Of a stretch of 64,000 bases of DNA, positions 8,576 through 18,071 are shown piece by piece. The stretch lies in assembly GCA_021298355.1 (NCBI GenBank), contig JAJTEH010000002.1:186001-250000 (forward strand), written 5' to 3'. The translations under genes and the position numbers were made by a program. Every line of letters begins with the position of its first letter. The stretch's first letter is position 1. The stretch comes from Flammeovirgaceae bacterium (GTDB taxonomy: Bacteria > Bacteroidota > Bacteroidia > Cytophagales > Cyclobacteriaceae). Under the pieces are notes generated by a model that saw only the letters and a list, made by a program, of their open reading frames with translations, was not told the DNA's origin and made no database searches.

Positions 8576-9559
8576 TTATTGTTTGGTTATTTTGATATAA
8601 ACAGGTAGATGGTCGCTGAAACCATTTTCATCGAATTGTCCAGACCTAAAAGTTCTTCGTGGAGCACCAGCATAGCGACCTTCTTTTTCTAGCATTTCGG
8701 GTGTTACATAAACCGTAAATGATGATGGAACATAATGTTGAACACCTTGCTCTAGGTTTTTACTGATGATGATTTGGTCGAATAAATTCCAGATACCATT
8801 ATAATATAACGTACCATAACCTTTTTTAAAGGTTGGTTCAGATGCATTAACTAATATTTCCTCTCGCTTTTCGTTTTCTGCACAAAGAATTTTTTTGATG
8901 CTCTTGTTATTTGGATCGTCATTAAAATCTCCTACCATTACCATTTTTGAGTTGGGATTGATAACCATTACAGAATCAATAGCCCTTCTTAATACCTGAG
9001 CAGCTAACAATCTTTTATCTTCTTTGCCACCACCACTACGCGATGGCCAATGGTTTACAATAAAATGAAGAGTATCGCCTTGAAACAAACCCTTTACCCA
9101 TAGAATATCTCTTGTTTTGAAGCGAGGCTCGTTCGGATCTTGAATTGGAAGTTTAACGATTTTAAATGGTTTAAAAACATTAGGTTTATACAACATAGCC
9201 ACATCAATACCGCGGCCATCATCCATATCAAAATGAATGATTTGATAACGTTTAGCTATAAGGTTAGGATGCTGCACTAAATCCTCCAATACTTTTCTAT
9301 TTTCAACTTCTGCTAATCCTATAACATCGGCATTAACTCCTTTTAAAACACTACTCATGTTTTGTAACTTAATAAAATACCTTTCTGTTGTCCATTGATT
9401 AGCACCAGTTGGTAAAAATTCCGCATCGTTGATTAAGGGATCATCTTCTGTATCAAATAAATTCTCAACATTATAGAAGCCAAGGATATTGGTTTGTGCA
9501 AATGTTTGATTGAATACCAAAAAAGAGTAATAAATTAAGAGAGAGATAATTCTATTCAC
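8576..9559 (-). CDS. Secreted EEP-fold nuclease/phosphatase
   Basis: Second DNase I-like enzyme, 327 residues from the GTG at 9559, which begins a signal peptide (VNRIISLLIYYSFLVF..FAQ). An ATG at 9688 would add 43 residues ahead of the signal and run into the promoter of the divergent TonB receptor gene, so I prefer the GTG. Motifs: GFYNVENLFDTEDD, NADVIGLAEVEN, FIVNHWPSR, MVGDFNDDP and FSDHLPVYI. The YNVENLF type is common in Bacteroidota and usually annotated as endonuclease. It is the first gene of a two-gene operon with the EEP lipoprotein. Confidence 0.83.
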   Translation of the reverse strand: MNRIISLLIYYSFLVFNQTFAQTNILGFYNVENLFDTEDDPLINDAEFLPTGANQWTTERYFIKLQNMSSVLKGVNADVIGLAEVENRKVLEDLVQHPNLIAKRYQIIHFDMDDGRGIDVAMLYKPNVFKPFKIVKLPIQDPNEPRFKTRDILWVKGLFQGDTLHFIVNHWPSRSGGGKEDKRLLAAQVLRRAIDSVMVINPNSKMVMVGDFNDDPNNKSIKKILCAENEKREEILVNASEPTFKKGYGTLYYNGIWNLFDQIIISKNLEQGVQHYVPSSFTVYVTPEMLEKEGRYAGAPRRTFRSGQFDENGFSDHLPVYIKITKQ

Positions 9560-9656
9560 GCAGCAAAAATCAAGTTTTACTTTTAAAGATTCAACAAATA
9601 CTTGTAAAGTTAACGATTTTGTAACATTAGAAAGATATTTAATGAGCTGTAAATAA

Positions 9657-9664
9657 TATATTTG
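9657..9664 (+). promoter_or_regulatory. Bacteroidota -7 promoter element for the TonB receptor operon
   Basis: TATATTTG matches the Bacteroidota -7 consensus TAnnTTTG and lies 30 nt before the receptor ATG at 9695. No clean -33 TTG is seen at the ideal spacing. Confidence 0.5.
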
Positions 9665-9694
9665 TACCCGCTTAAAACAACCAACCACTATAGC

Positions 9695-12304
9695 ATGAAA
9701 GTATCAGTACTATTGTTCTGTGCGCTGATTTCTTTTGCATCTTTTTCACAAAATGCAACTTTATCTGGTAAAATTACTGATAACGAAACAAAAGAAGCCT
9801 TAATTGGAGCGACTATCATTGTTGAAAAAACAACATTAGGAGGTATCACAGATTTAGATGGAAAATTCACCATCAAAAACATTCCGGCAGGAGCTTATCA
9901 AATTAGAATCAAATACATCGGATATGAAGATGTTGTTGAATCTGTTTCACTTGAGGTAGGTCAAAACAAAGATTTAGGTGAGTTAACCTTAACATCAAAT
10001 GCAATCGGTTTAAATGAAATCGAAGTTTTCGCTAATGTAGTAGAGGATCGCAAAACACCTGTTGCAGTTGCTAACCTAGGTTCAATAGAAATAGCAGAAC
10101 AATTAGGTGCCATGCAACTACCTGAATTGTTAAATTCTACTCCGGGTATTTATGCAACCCAAGGCGATGGCGCTTTCGGAGATGCGTATGTTAACATAAG
10201 AGGCTTCGGACAAGAAGAAGTTTTGTTCATGATTAATGGTGTGCCCATGAATGACATGGAAAATGGCATTATGTATTGGAGCAACTTTGCAGGGTTAAGT
10301 GAAGTAACACGCAACATGCAAGTGCAAAGAGGATTAGGTGCATCCAAACTTGCCGTTAACTCTGTGGGTGGAACCATGAATATTGTTACCGATCCTTCAG
10401 AAAGAAGAAAGGGTGGGAGAGCGGAAGTGATTTTCGGAAATGGTTCCTTTAGAAACAGATATCGTTTCACATTACATAGTGGTGAATTGAAAGGAGGCTG
10501 GTCAGTTTCTTTTCAAGGTTCCAGAAGCAACGGAGAAGGCATTCGTCCGGGTACTTTTGTAGATGCTTGGTCCTATTTCTTAACGGTTTCGAAGGAAATA
10601 AATGATAAACACACATTATTATTTACCACTTTTGGCGCTCCGGCAAACCGTGGTAGAGCATTCAACACTAACACCAAGGCCTATGAGCAATATGACAATT
10701 ACTTGCACAATCCATCGATAGGGTATTATAACGGTGAACTATATAATTCATCACAAAATTACGCTCACAAACCTCAAATCACTTTGATGCATTTGTGGAA
10801 TGTATCTGATAAACTTTCGGTAACAACTTCTGCTTATGCTTCAATTGCTCGTGTGTATGGCACAGTGGCAACAGGAGTAACCACTAATCAGAGCAACTTA
10901 AATGATCCCAATGATGACATTACCAATGAAGGATTAATAGATTTTGAAAAATTGAAAGGTGAAAACCTGGCTAATATACAAACAGTAACCAATCCGTTTG
11001 GTATGTTTGGTCAAAGCATAACAGGAGCTCAATCGAGAAATATTATAGAGGCACGTTATAACAACCACAACTGGTATGGTATAATTACAAACGCTAATTA
11101 TCAAATCAATACTTCAACTAATTTGGTTTTTGGATTAGATCTTAGAGATTATCGTGCTGGTCACTATGCTAAAGTACATGATTTATTAGGAGGAAGTTTT
11201 TACTTAGACAGATTCAGTAACTTTGATAACAATTTACTTACACCCAATAGAGTTGCCTTTAAAGGAGATAAAATCAGATATGATTACGATGGCAAAGTGC
11301 GTTGGGGTTCTCTATTCGCGCAAGTAGAAAAAACAATCAATCAGTTCGACATATTTATTTCTGCGAATACCTCTCGCATTCAGATGTCGCGTGTGGGTAA
11401 CATGTGGAGCGGTGACCCGGAATACATTACTAATTCTTTAGGCGAATCTGATGTTAGAGTCTTTAATAATTACAATGCAAAGGCAGGCGTCAATTACAGA
11501 ATAACCGGTAGACACAACGTCTTTGTAAATGGTGGCCGTTTTACCAGAGCACCATTTTTACGCAATGCTTTTATTGATTCTCGTTATGGTAATGAATATT
11601 TAGATGGATTGAAGAATGAAACCATTCATTCTGCAGAACTGGGATACAGTTACAGAACTTCTCGCTTGCGAGTAAACTTTAATGCCTATTATACTGAGTG
11701 GAAAGACAGAGTTTTATCTAACGATGCTTTTATAGATGAACGAACAGGCAGAAGACAAGCATTGAATGGAATTGCTGCTTTACATAAAGGTTTGGAATTA
11801 GACGCTCGATTTGAAGTAATACCAGGATTAGAAATTACGGCTATGGCTTCCACTGGAGATTGGCGCTGGAAAAACAATGTACAATTGATTTCTACAGACG
11901 ACCAAGGAACAGAGGTTGTTGTACAATCAGTGAACGTCAAAAATTTAAAAGTTGGAAACTCAGCACAAACAACAGCATTTATTGGTATGCATTTTAAGCG
12001 TTCACGCAACAGTTATTTCGGTTTCCGTTATAATTACTTTGCGGACTTATACGAGTCTTTCGATCCTGCTCAACGCACTTCAGAAGTAATCAAACCTGTA
12101 AGAAAGTTACCTGACTATGGTATACTTGATATTTATGCTGGTTATTATTTCAATTTTGGAGAATTCCGTTCTCGTGTTAGTGCGAACGTACATAATGTGT
12201 TAAACGACACATTTATCCGCAGATCTGATGAACAGTTTGGTGTACAAGAAGCATACGGTTTCCCAATTAATTTCAATGCAAATTTTACAGTTTATTTTAA
12301 TTAG
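9695..12304 (+). CDS. TonB-dependent outer-membrane receptor with CarboxypepD_reg-like domain
   Basis: Outer-membrane beta-barrel transporter of 869 residues. The signal peptide is MKVSVLLFCALISFASFSQ; then a carboxypeptidase-regulatory-like domain (about 22-105, ATLSGKITDNETKEALIGAT), a plug domain (PELLNSTPGIYAT, NIRGFGQEEVLFMINGVPM) and a long barrel ending in an aromatic-terminated strand (NFTVYFN). The ATG at 9695 starts the signal peptide; an upstream TTG at 9662 overlaps the promoter. No SusD partner follows. Instead come three lipoproteins, two with DUF5689. With the divergent EEP nucleases this suggests uptake of a product of those enzymes, which is an inference from context. Confidence 0.92.
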   Translation: MKVSVLLFCALISFASFSQNATLSGKITDNETKEALIGATIIVEKTTLGGITDLDGKFTIKNIPAGAYQIRIKYIGYEDVVESVSLEVGQNKDLGELTLTSNAIGLNEIEVFANVVEDRKTPVAVANLGSIEIAEQLGAMQLPELLNSTPGIYATQGDGAFGDAYVNIRGFGQEEVLFMINGVPMNDMENGIMYWSNFAGLSEVTRNMQVQRGLGASKLAVNSVGGTMNIVTDPSERRKGGRAEVIFGNGSFRNRYRFTLHSGELKGGWSVSFQGSRSNGEGIRPGTFVDAWSYFLTVSKEINDKHTLLFTTFGAPANRGRAFNTNTKAYEQYDNYLHNPSIGYYNGELYNSSQNYAHKPQITLMHLWNVSDKLSVTTSAYASIARVYGTVATGVTTNQSNLNDPNDDITNEGLIDFEKLKGENLANIQTVTNPFGMFGQSITGAQSRNIIEARYNNHNWYGIITNANYQINTSTNLVFGLDLRDYRAGHYAKVHDLLGGSFYLDRFSNFDNNLLTPNRVAFKGDKIRYDYDGKVRWGSLFAQVEKTINQFDIFISANTSRIQMSRVGNMWSGDPEYITNSLGESDVRVFNNYNAKAGVNYRITGRHNVFVNGGRFTRAPFLRNAFIDSRYGNEYLDGLKNETIHSAELGYSYRTSRLRVNFNAYYTEWKDRVLSNDAFIDERTGRRQALNGIAALHKGLELDARFEVIPGLEITAMASTGDWRWKNNVQLISTDDQGTEVVVQSVNVKNLKVGNSAQTTAFIGMHFKRSRNSYFGFRYNYFADLYESFDPAQRTSEVIKPVRKLPDYGILDIYAGYYFNFGEFRSRVSANVHNVLNDTFIRRSDEQFGVQEAYGFPINFNANFTVYFN

Positions 12305-12311
12305 AAGATAC

Positions 12312-13277
12312 ATGCGCTTACTAACTTATTGTTCAATTTTCATCTTGTTTGTACTGGGTTGTACGGAAGAAGATTATGAAGCAGCTACTGTAACTTTTTA
12401 TCCAAGCTTGGCAGGCTCAACCACAGAACCTGCACCTGGCACAGCTGGCACACCCTTTCGCGTAGATTTAGTTACATCCCGTGTATTAGCCAGAGAGTCT
12501 CAGGTAAATATTAAAGTAGCAGGCAATGGTGCCGGTTATGGTTTCTCTTATGTAACCAATCCACCTCAATTGCAGCAAGGTATAATTACTTTGACTATAC
12601 CAGAAGGTGAAACAACAACATTTTTTACAATAACTCCTTTAAATGATGGAGTGGTTGAAGTGAATGATTATGAATATACATTTACAATTGATCAATTTTC
12701 AAATTCAATCCGTTCTTCTGGCCAAAACACTTTTAAATTTTATGTAGCAGAACCTCCTTTAGTGGATCAAAATTTTAATGATTGTAGTGGAGCGCCAGCT
12801 GCTTTCACAGAAAGAATTGTTCCCGGTTCTATGGCTGCAACGTTATGGGCATGCACTGATTTCGGTTTTCCAAATGAAAGCACGAAAGCAGTAGAAGCCA
12901 ATGCATTCGGTAAAGGTGCAGGCGTATCAAATTCTTACTTGATTCTCAACAATCCATTGGATGGTACTGATTTCAGTGAAATGATAATCAATATGCAAGT
13001 TTATTCTAGATTTTCAGGAGCTGGACAAATCAGGTTAAAGTACAGTAGCAATTATTCCGGAACAGGAAATCCTGAAGCTGATGGAGTAACTTGGACTGAA
13101 GTTCCCGGATTTGCAGCTCAATTGCCATCAGCAGGAAGCAGAGCATGGACTTTGGTTAAATCAAATCTTACTGATATAGGAGATGAACAAATTTACCTCG
13201 CAATTCAATTCCAAGGGGGTACAACCTCAAGTTCTTCAAATTGGCGTATCGATGATTTCACTATCAAAATAAAATAA
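12312..13277 (+). CDS. Surface lipoprotein with Calx-beta-like and C-terminal jelly-roll-like regions
   Basis: Unassigned lipoprotein of 321 residues. The start at 12312 gives MRLLTYCSIFILFVLGCTEED with lipobox FVLGC. Residues 25-145 resemble a Calx-beta-like immunoglobulin fold (strand pattern ending in YEYTFTIDQF). The C-terminal half (VDQNFNDCSG through SNWRIDDFTIKI) resembles the choice-of-anchor-J type region often found on secreted Bacteroidota proteins. It sits 7 nt after the TonB receptor and 9 nt before the next lipoprotein, so it is likely a surface component of that locus, possibly binding substrate. Confidence 0.7.
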   Translation: MRLLTYCSIFILFVLGCTEEDYEAATVTFYPSLAGSTTEPAPGTAGTPFRVDLVTSRVLARESQVNIKVAGNGAGYGFSYVTNPPQLQQGIITLTIPEGETTTFFTITPLNDGVVEVNDYEYTFTIDQFSNSIRSSGQNTFKFYVAEPPLVDQNFNDCSGAPAAFTERIVPGSMAATLWACTDFGFPNESTKAVEANAFGKGAGVSNSYLILNNPLDGTDFSEMIINMQVYSRFSGAGQIRLKYSSNYSGTGNPEADGVTWTEVPGFAAQLPSAGSRAWTLVKSNLTDIGDEQIYLAIQFQGGTTSSSSNWRIDDFTIKIK

Positions 13278-13286
13278 AGTAAAGTG

Positions 13287-14351
13287 ATGAAGAAGTTATT
13301 ATTCATTTTAGTTCTATCCTTTGGAATATTTTCTTGTAGCGATGATGATAATGGTTTTTCCATTAAACCATCCCTCGGTTTTGAATCTACCTTTACCTTT
13401 CTGCAAGAAACTAATTCAACTGGCGCCAAAGTTGGAGTGGCAGCTAATGTTAACTTAACTGAAAGTGTAGAGGTTCGCATAACTTTAACTGAGGTTGGTA
13501 ATATAGAATATGGTGTTGACTACACTACTGAACCGGAACCAATTAACAATGAGATTGTACTAACGATTGATCCTGAAACTGAACAACCTGGTTTTTTCGT
13601 ATATCCGACCGTTGGAACAGAAATTACACGTCAAGTTATTTTTGAGATTAGTTCTGTAACAGGTAGTGGGCTAACATTGGCACAACCACTTGCCTTAGTA
13701 CATACACTTTCCATAAATAAGCGACAGCTTGATGCCAATCAATTAACCATTGCACAAGTAAGAGCATTATACACAGGTGCTGCGCAAACATTATCAGTTA
13801 GTAAGTTTATTGAAGGAGTTGTTACAAGCACCAATGATAATGTTACCGCTAAAAATGTTTTCATTCAAGATGAAACCGGTGGTATAGTGTTGCGCTTCAA
13901 TGCAAACAATACAACCGACCCTAACAAACTTTTGCCCGGAGAAAGAGTGCGCTTACCTTTATCTGGAGTTACCCTTACAGCTTTTAATGGTTTGATACAA
14001 TTAGGAGACGGCACTGCCACACTGCCACATAATAAAATAGTAAAGCTTGGTACTGAACCATTACCCGCACCTGTTACGATTACATTGGCACAATTGAACA
14101 GTAATCAATTTCAATCTCAACGTGTACGAATAACAGGTTTAACCATTACAACAGCTGATGGTACCAAAACCTTGAGTGGGAATAATACCATTTCGGATGG
14201 TAGTGTTACAGCAACATTAAGGGTTGAAAGTTATGCACCTTTTTCATCGACTGTTGCGCCACAAGGAACAGTTACCATAACAGGAATTGCCAGCACGTTT
14301 ACAACAGCACAGTTAATACCTATGGCAGCTTCGGATATTGTACAACAATAA
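13287..14351 (+). CDS. DUF5689 lipoprotein
   Basis: Lipoprotein of 354 residues, start ATG at 13287 (the preceding GTG is not needed), signal MMKKLLFILVLSFGIFSC-type with Cys at the end of the hydrophobic run. Residues about 20-140 form a Calx-beta-like domain. Residues about 150-354 match the DUF5689 OB-fold-like pattern (TIAQVRALYTGAAQTLS, KFIEGVVTSTNDN, NVFIQDETGGIVLRF, QRVRITGLTI). DUF5689 domains often accompany nuclease or TonB loci in Bacteroidota; the function is not established. It shares the domain with the next, larger protein, suggesting duplication within the operon. Confidence 0.75.
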   Translation: MKKLLFILVLSFGIFSCSDDDNGFSIKPSLGFESTFTFLQETNSTGAKVGVAANVNLTESVEVRITLTEVGNIEYGVDYTTEPEPINNEIVLTIDPETEQPGFFVYPTVGTEITRQVIFEISSVTGSGLTLAQPLALVHTLSINKRQLDANQLTIAQVRALYTGAAQTLSVSKFIEGVVTSTNDNVTAKNVFIQDETGGIVLRFNANNTTDPNKLLPGERVRLPLSGVTLTAFNGLIQLGDGTATLPHNKIVKLGTEPLPAPVTITLAQLNSNQFQSQRVRITGLTITTADGTKTLSGNNTISDGSVTATLRVESYAPFSSTVAPQGTVTITGIASTFTTAQLIPMAASDIVQQ

Positions 14352-14367
14352 ATTTAAACAACCAATC

Positions 14368-17229
14368 ATGAATCTAACAAAACAAATTAAAAGCACGGCA
14401 ACAAAGCTTGCTATCTTGCTTGCCTCAGTTGGTTTCATTGCATCATGCGATGATAATGAAGAAACAACCGCAAAATCTGTTGCCGTTCAATTTTCTACTA
14501 CCGCAGTTACTGTAAGCGAGTCTGCAACAGAACAAACTTATACAGTAAATTTTGCAGAGGCTGCACAAGCCGATGCAACTTTTGAAATTGCCATCGAGAA
14601 CACTAACGTAGCTTATGCAACAGATTATACAACCAATCCAAATGGTTCATCCGGTAATATAGCCGTAAGCGTAACGAAGGGACAAACTTCGGCACAATTC
14701 CGTTTCACACCTGTAAATAACAATCAAATTAATGAAGATGTAAGAAAAATTACTTTCACATTAGGTAACTTTGATGGTCCGCTCGAAGCCGGAACTCAAG
14801 CATCATTAGAAGTTACTTTAACAGATGATGAAGGCCCTACAGCCGTTAATTTTGCCAATTCATCAAGCAGTGTGGCAGAAGGAACTGCAGCAGGTTTGGA
14901 TGTAACTTTACCATTAACCAACAATGCAGCAGGAGCAGGACAAATAATAGTTAACCTTGCATCTACCAACGCAACCTATGGTACACATTTCACAACACAA
15001 CCTGCGGCAGTTGATGGGAAAATTACAATTGCAGTAGCTTTTGGAGATGCGAATAAATCTTTTAAAGTTATTCCAATAAATAACGATGATGTAAATGCAG
15101 CTCGCGTTATCAATTTTACCATTGAAACAGCTACAGGTGGTGTTAATAAAGGAACAAACCTTACACATACATTTACTATTACTGATGATGAGACACCTTC
15201 TGCAGCAACTTTCGCTGTAGCCGAAGGCAGTGCTTTAGAATTAGAAACTGCAGGTGCAACCGTAACTGTAAATCTTGCTCCACAGACTACCGGCTCTGGA
15301 ACTTTAGAATTGACTTTAACTTCTACCACAGCTACTTACGGTACCCATTATACAACCGAACCTGCTGCAGTCAATAATAAAGTAACCATTGCCGTTGCAA
15401 ATGGAGTAACTACCGCTAGCTTTAAAATTATTCCGATTGAAAACACAGAAGTAAATGCAGCAAGAGATATTACATTTGCAATGACAGCCTCTACAGGTGT
15501 TGTTACTTACCAAAACGGAACAAGTTCATCTTATACACATTCTATAAAGGATGACGATGCAGTGATGACCATTGCAGACTTGCGTGCTATGTATGGAGGT
15601 TCTGGTCAACAAAACATTGTTACCTCTGCCAAGATTCAAGGTATTGTTACTTCTAGCAATCCTCAGGTAAATAATAACAACATCTTTATTCAAGATGCAA
15701 CTGCCGGCATTGCAATTCGTTTCAGCGCTGCTAACAACAATGCTATTAAACGTGGAGATGAAATCACCATTCAATTGTTTGGCGCTCGTTTTACTACCTT
15801 TAATGGTTTGTTACAAGTTGAAAACACGCCTAATGCGAGAGCAATTCTTGTAGACGAAAACAACACCTTGCCAACACCAGAAGTTGTTACACTGGTTGAA
15901 TTTAATCAAGGTTTGTATGAAGGTATGTTGGTTCGTGTAAATAATGTTGGTTTTGTAGATGCTAATGGAACCCTAACACTAAGTGGAAGCAGAACGATAA
16001 GCGATGGAAGTACTACTTCAACAGTTAGAACAGAATCGGGTGCTCCATTTAGTAATGTCATCATGCCTTACGGAGTGGGTTCAATTGTGGGTATTGCCTC
16101 TGATTTTAATGGTGCGCAAATCATTCCTATGGTGGCAGAAGATATTTTTGCCAACAGTCCATTAGGTACTATAAACTTCTTACACGCTATCTCAAATTTT
16201 GGTTCTGTAAATAATGCAGCAGTATCTGCTGAGCAGACATTAACTGTAAGTGGAACACAAGCAGGCGCAACACCCATGCGCGATGTAGTAATAACAGCAT
16301 CTGCTAATTTTCAAGTATCGCTTACATCTGGTTCAGGCTTTGCGCCAACTGCAACAGTACCTGCTGCTAATTTAGGTTCTCCAACAACAGTTTATGTTCG
16401 CTTTGCGCCAACAACAGGATTTAATCAGCCTATTAACGGAACTATTACACTTCGTTCTTTAGGATCTCCAACCCAATCAGTCTCAGTAGCAGGAACAGAA
16501 GCAGGTAATGCAGAAGCAGATTTATTGGTTACAGAAAATTTTGCTTATTCTGTTGGTCAGTTAACTTCAGTAGCAGGTGGAGCTAATGTTAGCGGTGACA
16601 AATGGGTTAATTTTAGTGGAACAAGCAACCCATTACAAGTTGTTTCAGGAAGTTTATCCTACACTGGTTATACACCTAATTCTGGTAATAGCGTTAGAAT
16701 GATTCCTGGCAGTGCAGAAGATGCATATACACAATTTGCGCCTAGAACGAGCGGTACTGTGTACATTGCGTTTTTAGTAAAAGTAACAAGTACAGCAAGT
16801 TTAAGTGCAAATTCAAGTACAACAGGAGATCATCTCGCAGGCTTTTTGCCGGATAACAGCACTACAAATTTCTCGGGTAGAGTTTCAATTAAAGCTGGTT
16901 CTGCTGCGGATACCTATAACTTAGGTTTGAGAGCAACCTCATCAAATTCAACAACTGCATTTATTGCGGGTGATCTTGCTTTAAACGATACTAAACTTAT
17001 TGTAGTTAGTTACCAAATTGTAGATGGAACAACTAATGATGTTATGAAAATGTGGGTAAATCCAGCTACGAACCTTACAACAGAACCAACAGCAGATGCA
17101 TCTCAAGTAGGTGCAGCCGCAGATTTAGCCAACATTGCTAGGTTTTATTTAAGACAAGGAACTAATGCAGTAAATGCTGATATAGACGGCATTCGTGTTG
17201 CTAAAACATGGGCTGCTTTGTTCGAATAA
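14368..17229 (+). CDS. Large Calx-beta/DUF5689 surface lipoprotein
   Basis: Lipoprotein of 953 residues; the start at 14368 gives a long signal ending in GFIASCDDN. Three tandem Calx-beta-like repeats cover about residues 30-390, each with an ATYGTHYTTEPAAV-like strand. A DUF5689 domain follows (about 395-600, TIADLRAMYGGSGQQ, GIVTSSNPQ, NIFIQDATAGIAIRF), then an Ig-like segment (about 605-715) and a concanavalin-like C-terminal region. Asp-rich loops in Calx-beta domains fit calcium binding. It is the last gene of the TonB receptor operon and ends at a strong terminator. The repeats generate open reading frames on the opposite strand that are not genes. Confidence 0.75.
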   Translation: MNLTKQIKSTATKLAILLASVGFIASCDDNEETTAKSVAVQFSTTAVTVSESATEQTYTVNFAEAAQADATFEIAIENTNVAYATDYTTNPNGSSGNIAVSVTKGQTSAQFRFTPVNNNQINEDVRKITFTLGNFDGPLEAGTQASLEVTLTDDEGPTAVNFANSSSSVAEGTAAGLDVTLPLTNNAAGAGQIIVNLASTNATYGTHFTTQPAAVDGKITIAVAFGDANKSFKVIPINNDDVNAARVINFTIETATGGVNKGTNLTHTFTITDDETPSAATFAVAEGSALELETAGATVTVNLAPQTTGSGTLELTLTSTTATYGTHYTTEPAAVNNKVTIAVANGVTTASFKIIPIENTEVNAARDITFAMTASTGVVTYQNGTSSSYTHSIKDDDAVMTIADLRAMYGGSGQQNIVTSAKIQGIVTSSNPQVNNNNIFIQDATAGIAIRFSAANNNAIKRGDEITIQLFGARFTTFNGLLQVENTPNARAILVDENNTLPTPEVVTLVEFNQGLYEGMLVRVNNVGFVDANGTLTLSGSRTISDGSTTSTVRTESGAPFSNVIMPYGVGSIVGIASDFNGAQIIPMVAEDIFANSPLGTINFLHAISNFGSVNNAAVSAEQTLTVSGTQAGATPMRDVVITASANFQVSLTSGSGFAPTATVPAANLGSPTTVYVRFAPTTGFNQPINGTITLRSLGSPTQSVSVAGTEAGNAEADLLVTENFAYSVGQLTSVAGGANVSGDKWVNFSGTSNPLQVVSGSLSYTGYTPNSGNSVRMIPGSAEDAYTQFAPRTSGTVYIAFLVKVTSTASLSANSSTTGDHLAGFLPDNSTTNFSGRVSIKAGSAADTYNLGLRATSSNSTTAFIAGDLALNDTKLIVVSYQIVDGTTNDVMKMWVNPATNLTTEPTADASQVGAAADLANIARFYLRQGTNAVNADIDGIRVAKTWAALFE

Positions 17230-17248
17230 ACATTTCAATATACACAAT

Positions 17249-17281
17249 AAAAAAGGCTGTCTTCATCGACAGCCTTTTTTT
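17249..17281. terminator. Bidirectional terminator
   Basis: Twelve-base-pair stem AAAAAGGCTGTC / GACAGCCTTTTT with a 6-nt loop and A/T tracts on both sides. It lies between the convergent Calx-beta lipoprotein and DUF4159 genes and can serve both. Confidence 0.9.
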
Positions 17282-17310
17282 ATTAAGGTAATAGAAATGA
17301 AAAAATCACC

Positions 17311-17979
17311 TTAAAAATTTGTCATACAGTAAGCAATTAAATTTGCACCCATCTTGAATGCTTCTAACCGTTTAGCTTCGGGGTCGTTGTGTATGCGTTG
17401 GTCTTCCCATCCGTTGCCTAAATCGCTTTCGTAGCTGTAATAAATTACCAATCGGCCTTCGTAAAAAATGCCTAGGCCTTGCGCAGGTTTACCATCGTGT
17501 TCGTGTATTTTGGGTAAACCATTCGCAAATTTAAACTTCTGTTTATACACCGGATGATCAAATGGTACTTCGGTTAATTCTGCATCAGGAAAAATTTTCT
17601 TCAGCTCTATTCTGATAAATTTATCCATTCCATAGTTATCATCAATATGTAAAAAGCCACCCCCCAACACATATCTGCGTAAATTAGAGGCTTCGCTTTC
17701 GTTAAACACAACATTGCCGTGGCCTGTCATGTAAACGTAAGGATATAGAAAAATATCTGAACTGCCTGCCTCAACAATTTCTTCTTGCGGGGCCAGGTTC
17801 ATGTTTAGCTCTCTGTTACAAAATGCAATTAAATTGGGTAACGCAGTTTTGTTAGCATACCAATCGCCTCCGCCTTGGTATTTCAACTTAGCAATTTTAA
17901 GTTGCGCAAAAACTGGAAATGCCAGTAAAACCGCAAAAAAACAGCAGAAAGCTAATTTTAATAAATTAAAATGCTTCAT
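17311..17979 (-). CDS. DUF4159 domain protein (secreted)
   Basis: A 222-residue protein with an N-terminal signal peptide (FCCFFAVLLAFPVFAQ). The rest matches DUF4159: KLKYQGGGDWYANKTALPN, the SDIFLYPYVYMTGHGNV stretch, the Gly-rich RRYVLGGGFLHIDDNYG loop and DHPVYKQKF. In Bacteroidota such genes often sit near gliding or cell-envelope genes, but no such partner is beside it here. The fold resembles class I glutamine amidotransferase-like proteins without an evident catalytic Cys, so I assign no activity. Convergent with the preceding operon. Confidence 0.8.
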   Translation of the reverse strand: MKHFNLLKLAFCCFFAVLLAFPVFAQLKIAKLKYQGGGDWYANKTALPNLIAFCNRELNMNLAPQEEIVEAGSSDIFLYPYVYMTGHGNVVFNESEASNLRRYVLGGGFLHIDDNYGMDKFIRIELKKIFPDAELTEVPFDHPVYKQKFKFANGLPKIHEHDGKPAQGLGIFYEGRLVIYYSYESDLGNGWEDQRIHNDPEAKRLEAFKMGANLIAYCMTNF

Positions 17980-18071
17980 AATAAAAAAATTTCAAACCTC
18001 GTTTAAACCTTTTCAACACAACATTATCTATAGTTCAGTTAAAAACGATAACCAATTAACAAATAAATCTT

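Noticed and set aside
14914-15513. Minus-strand open frames opposite the Calx-beta repeats, some Cys-rich
   Set aside because: They are antisense shadows created by the repeated Thr/Ala/Val codons of the real plus-strand lipoprotein; no family features.
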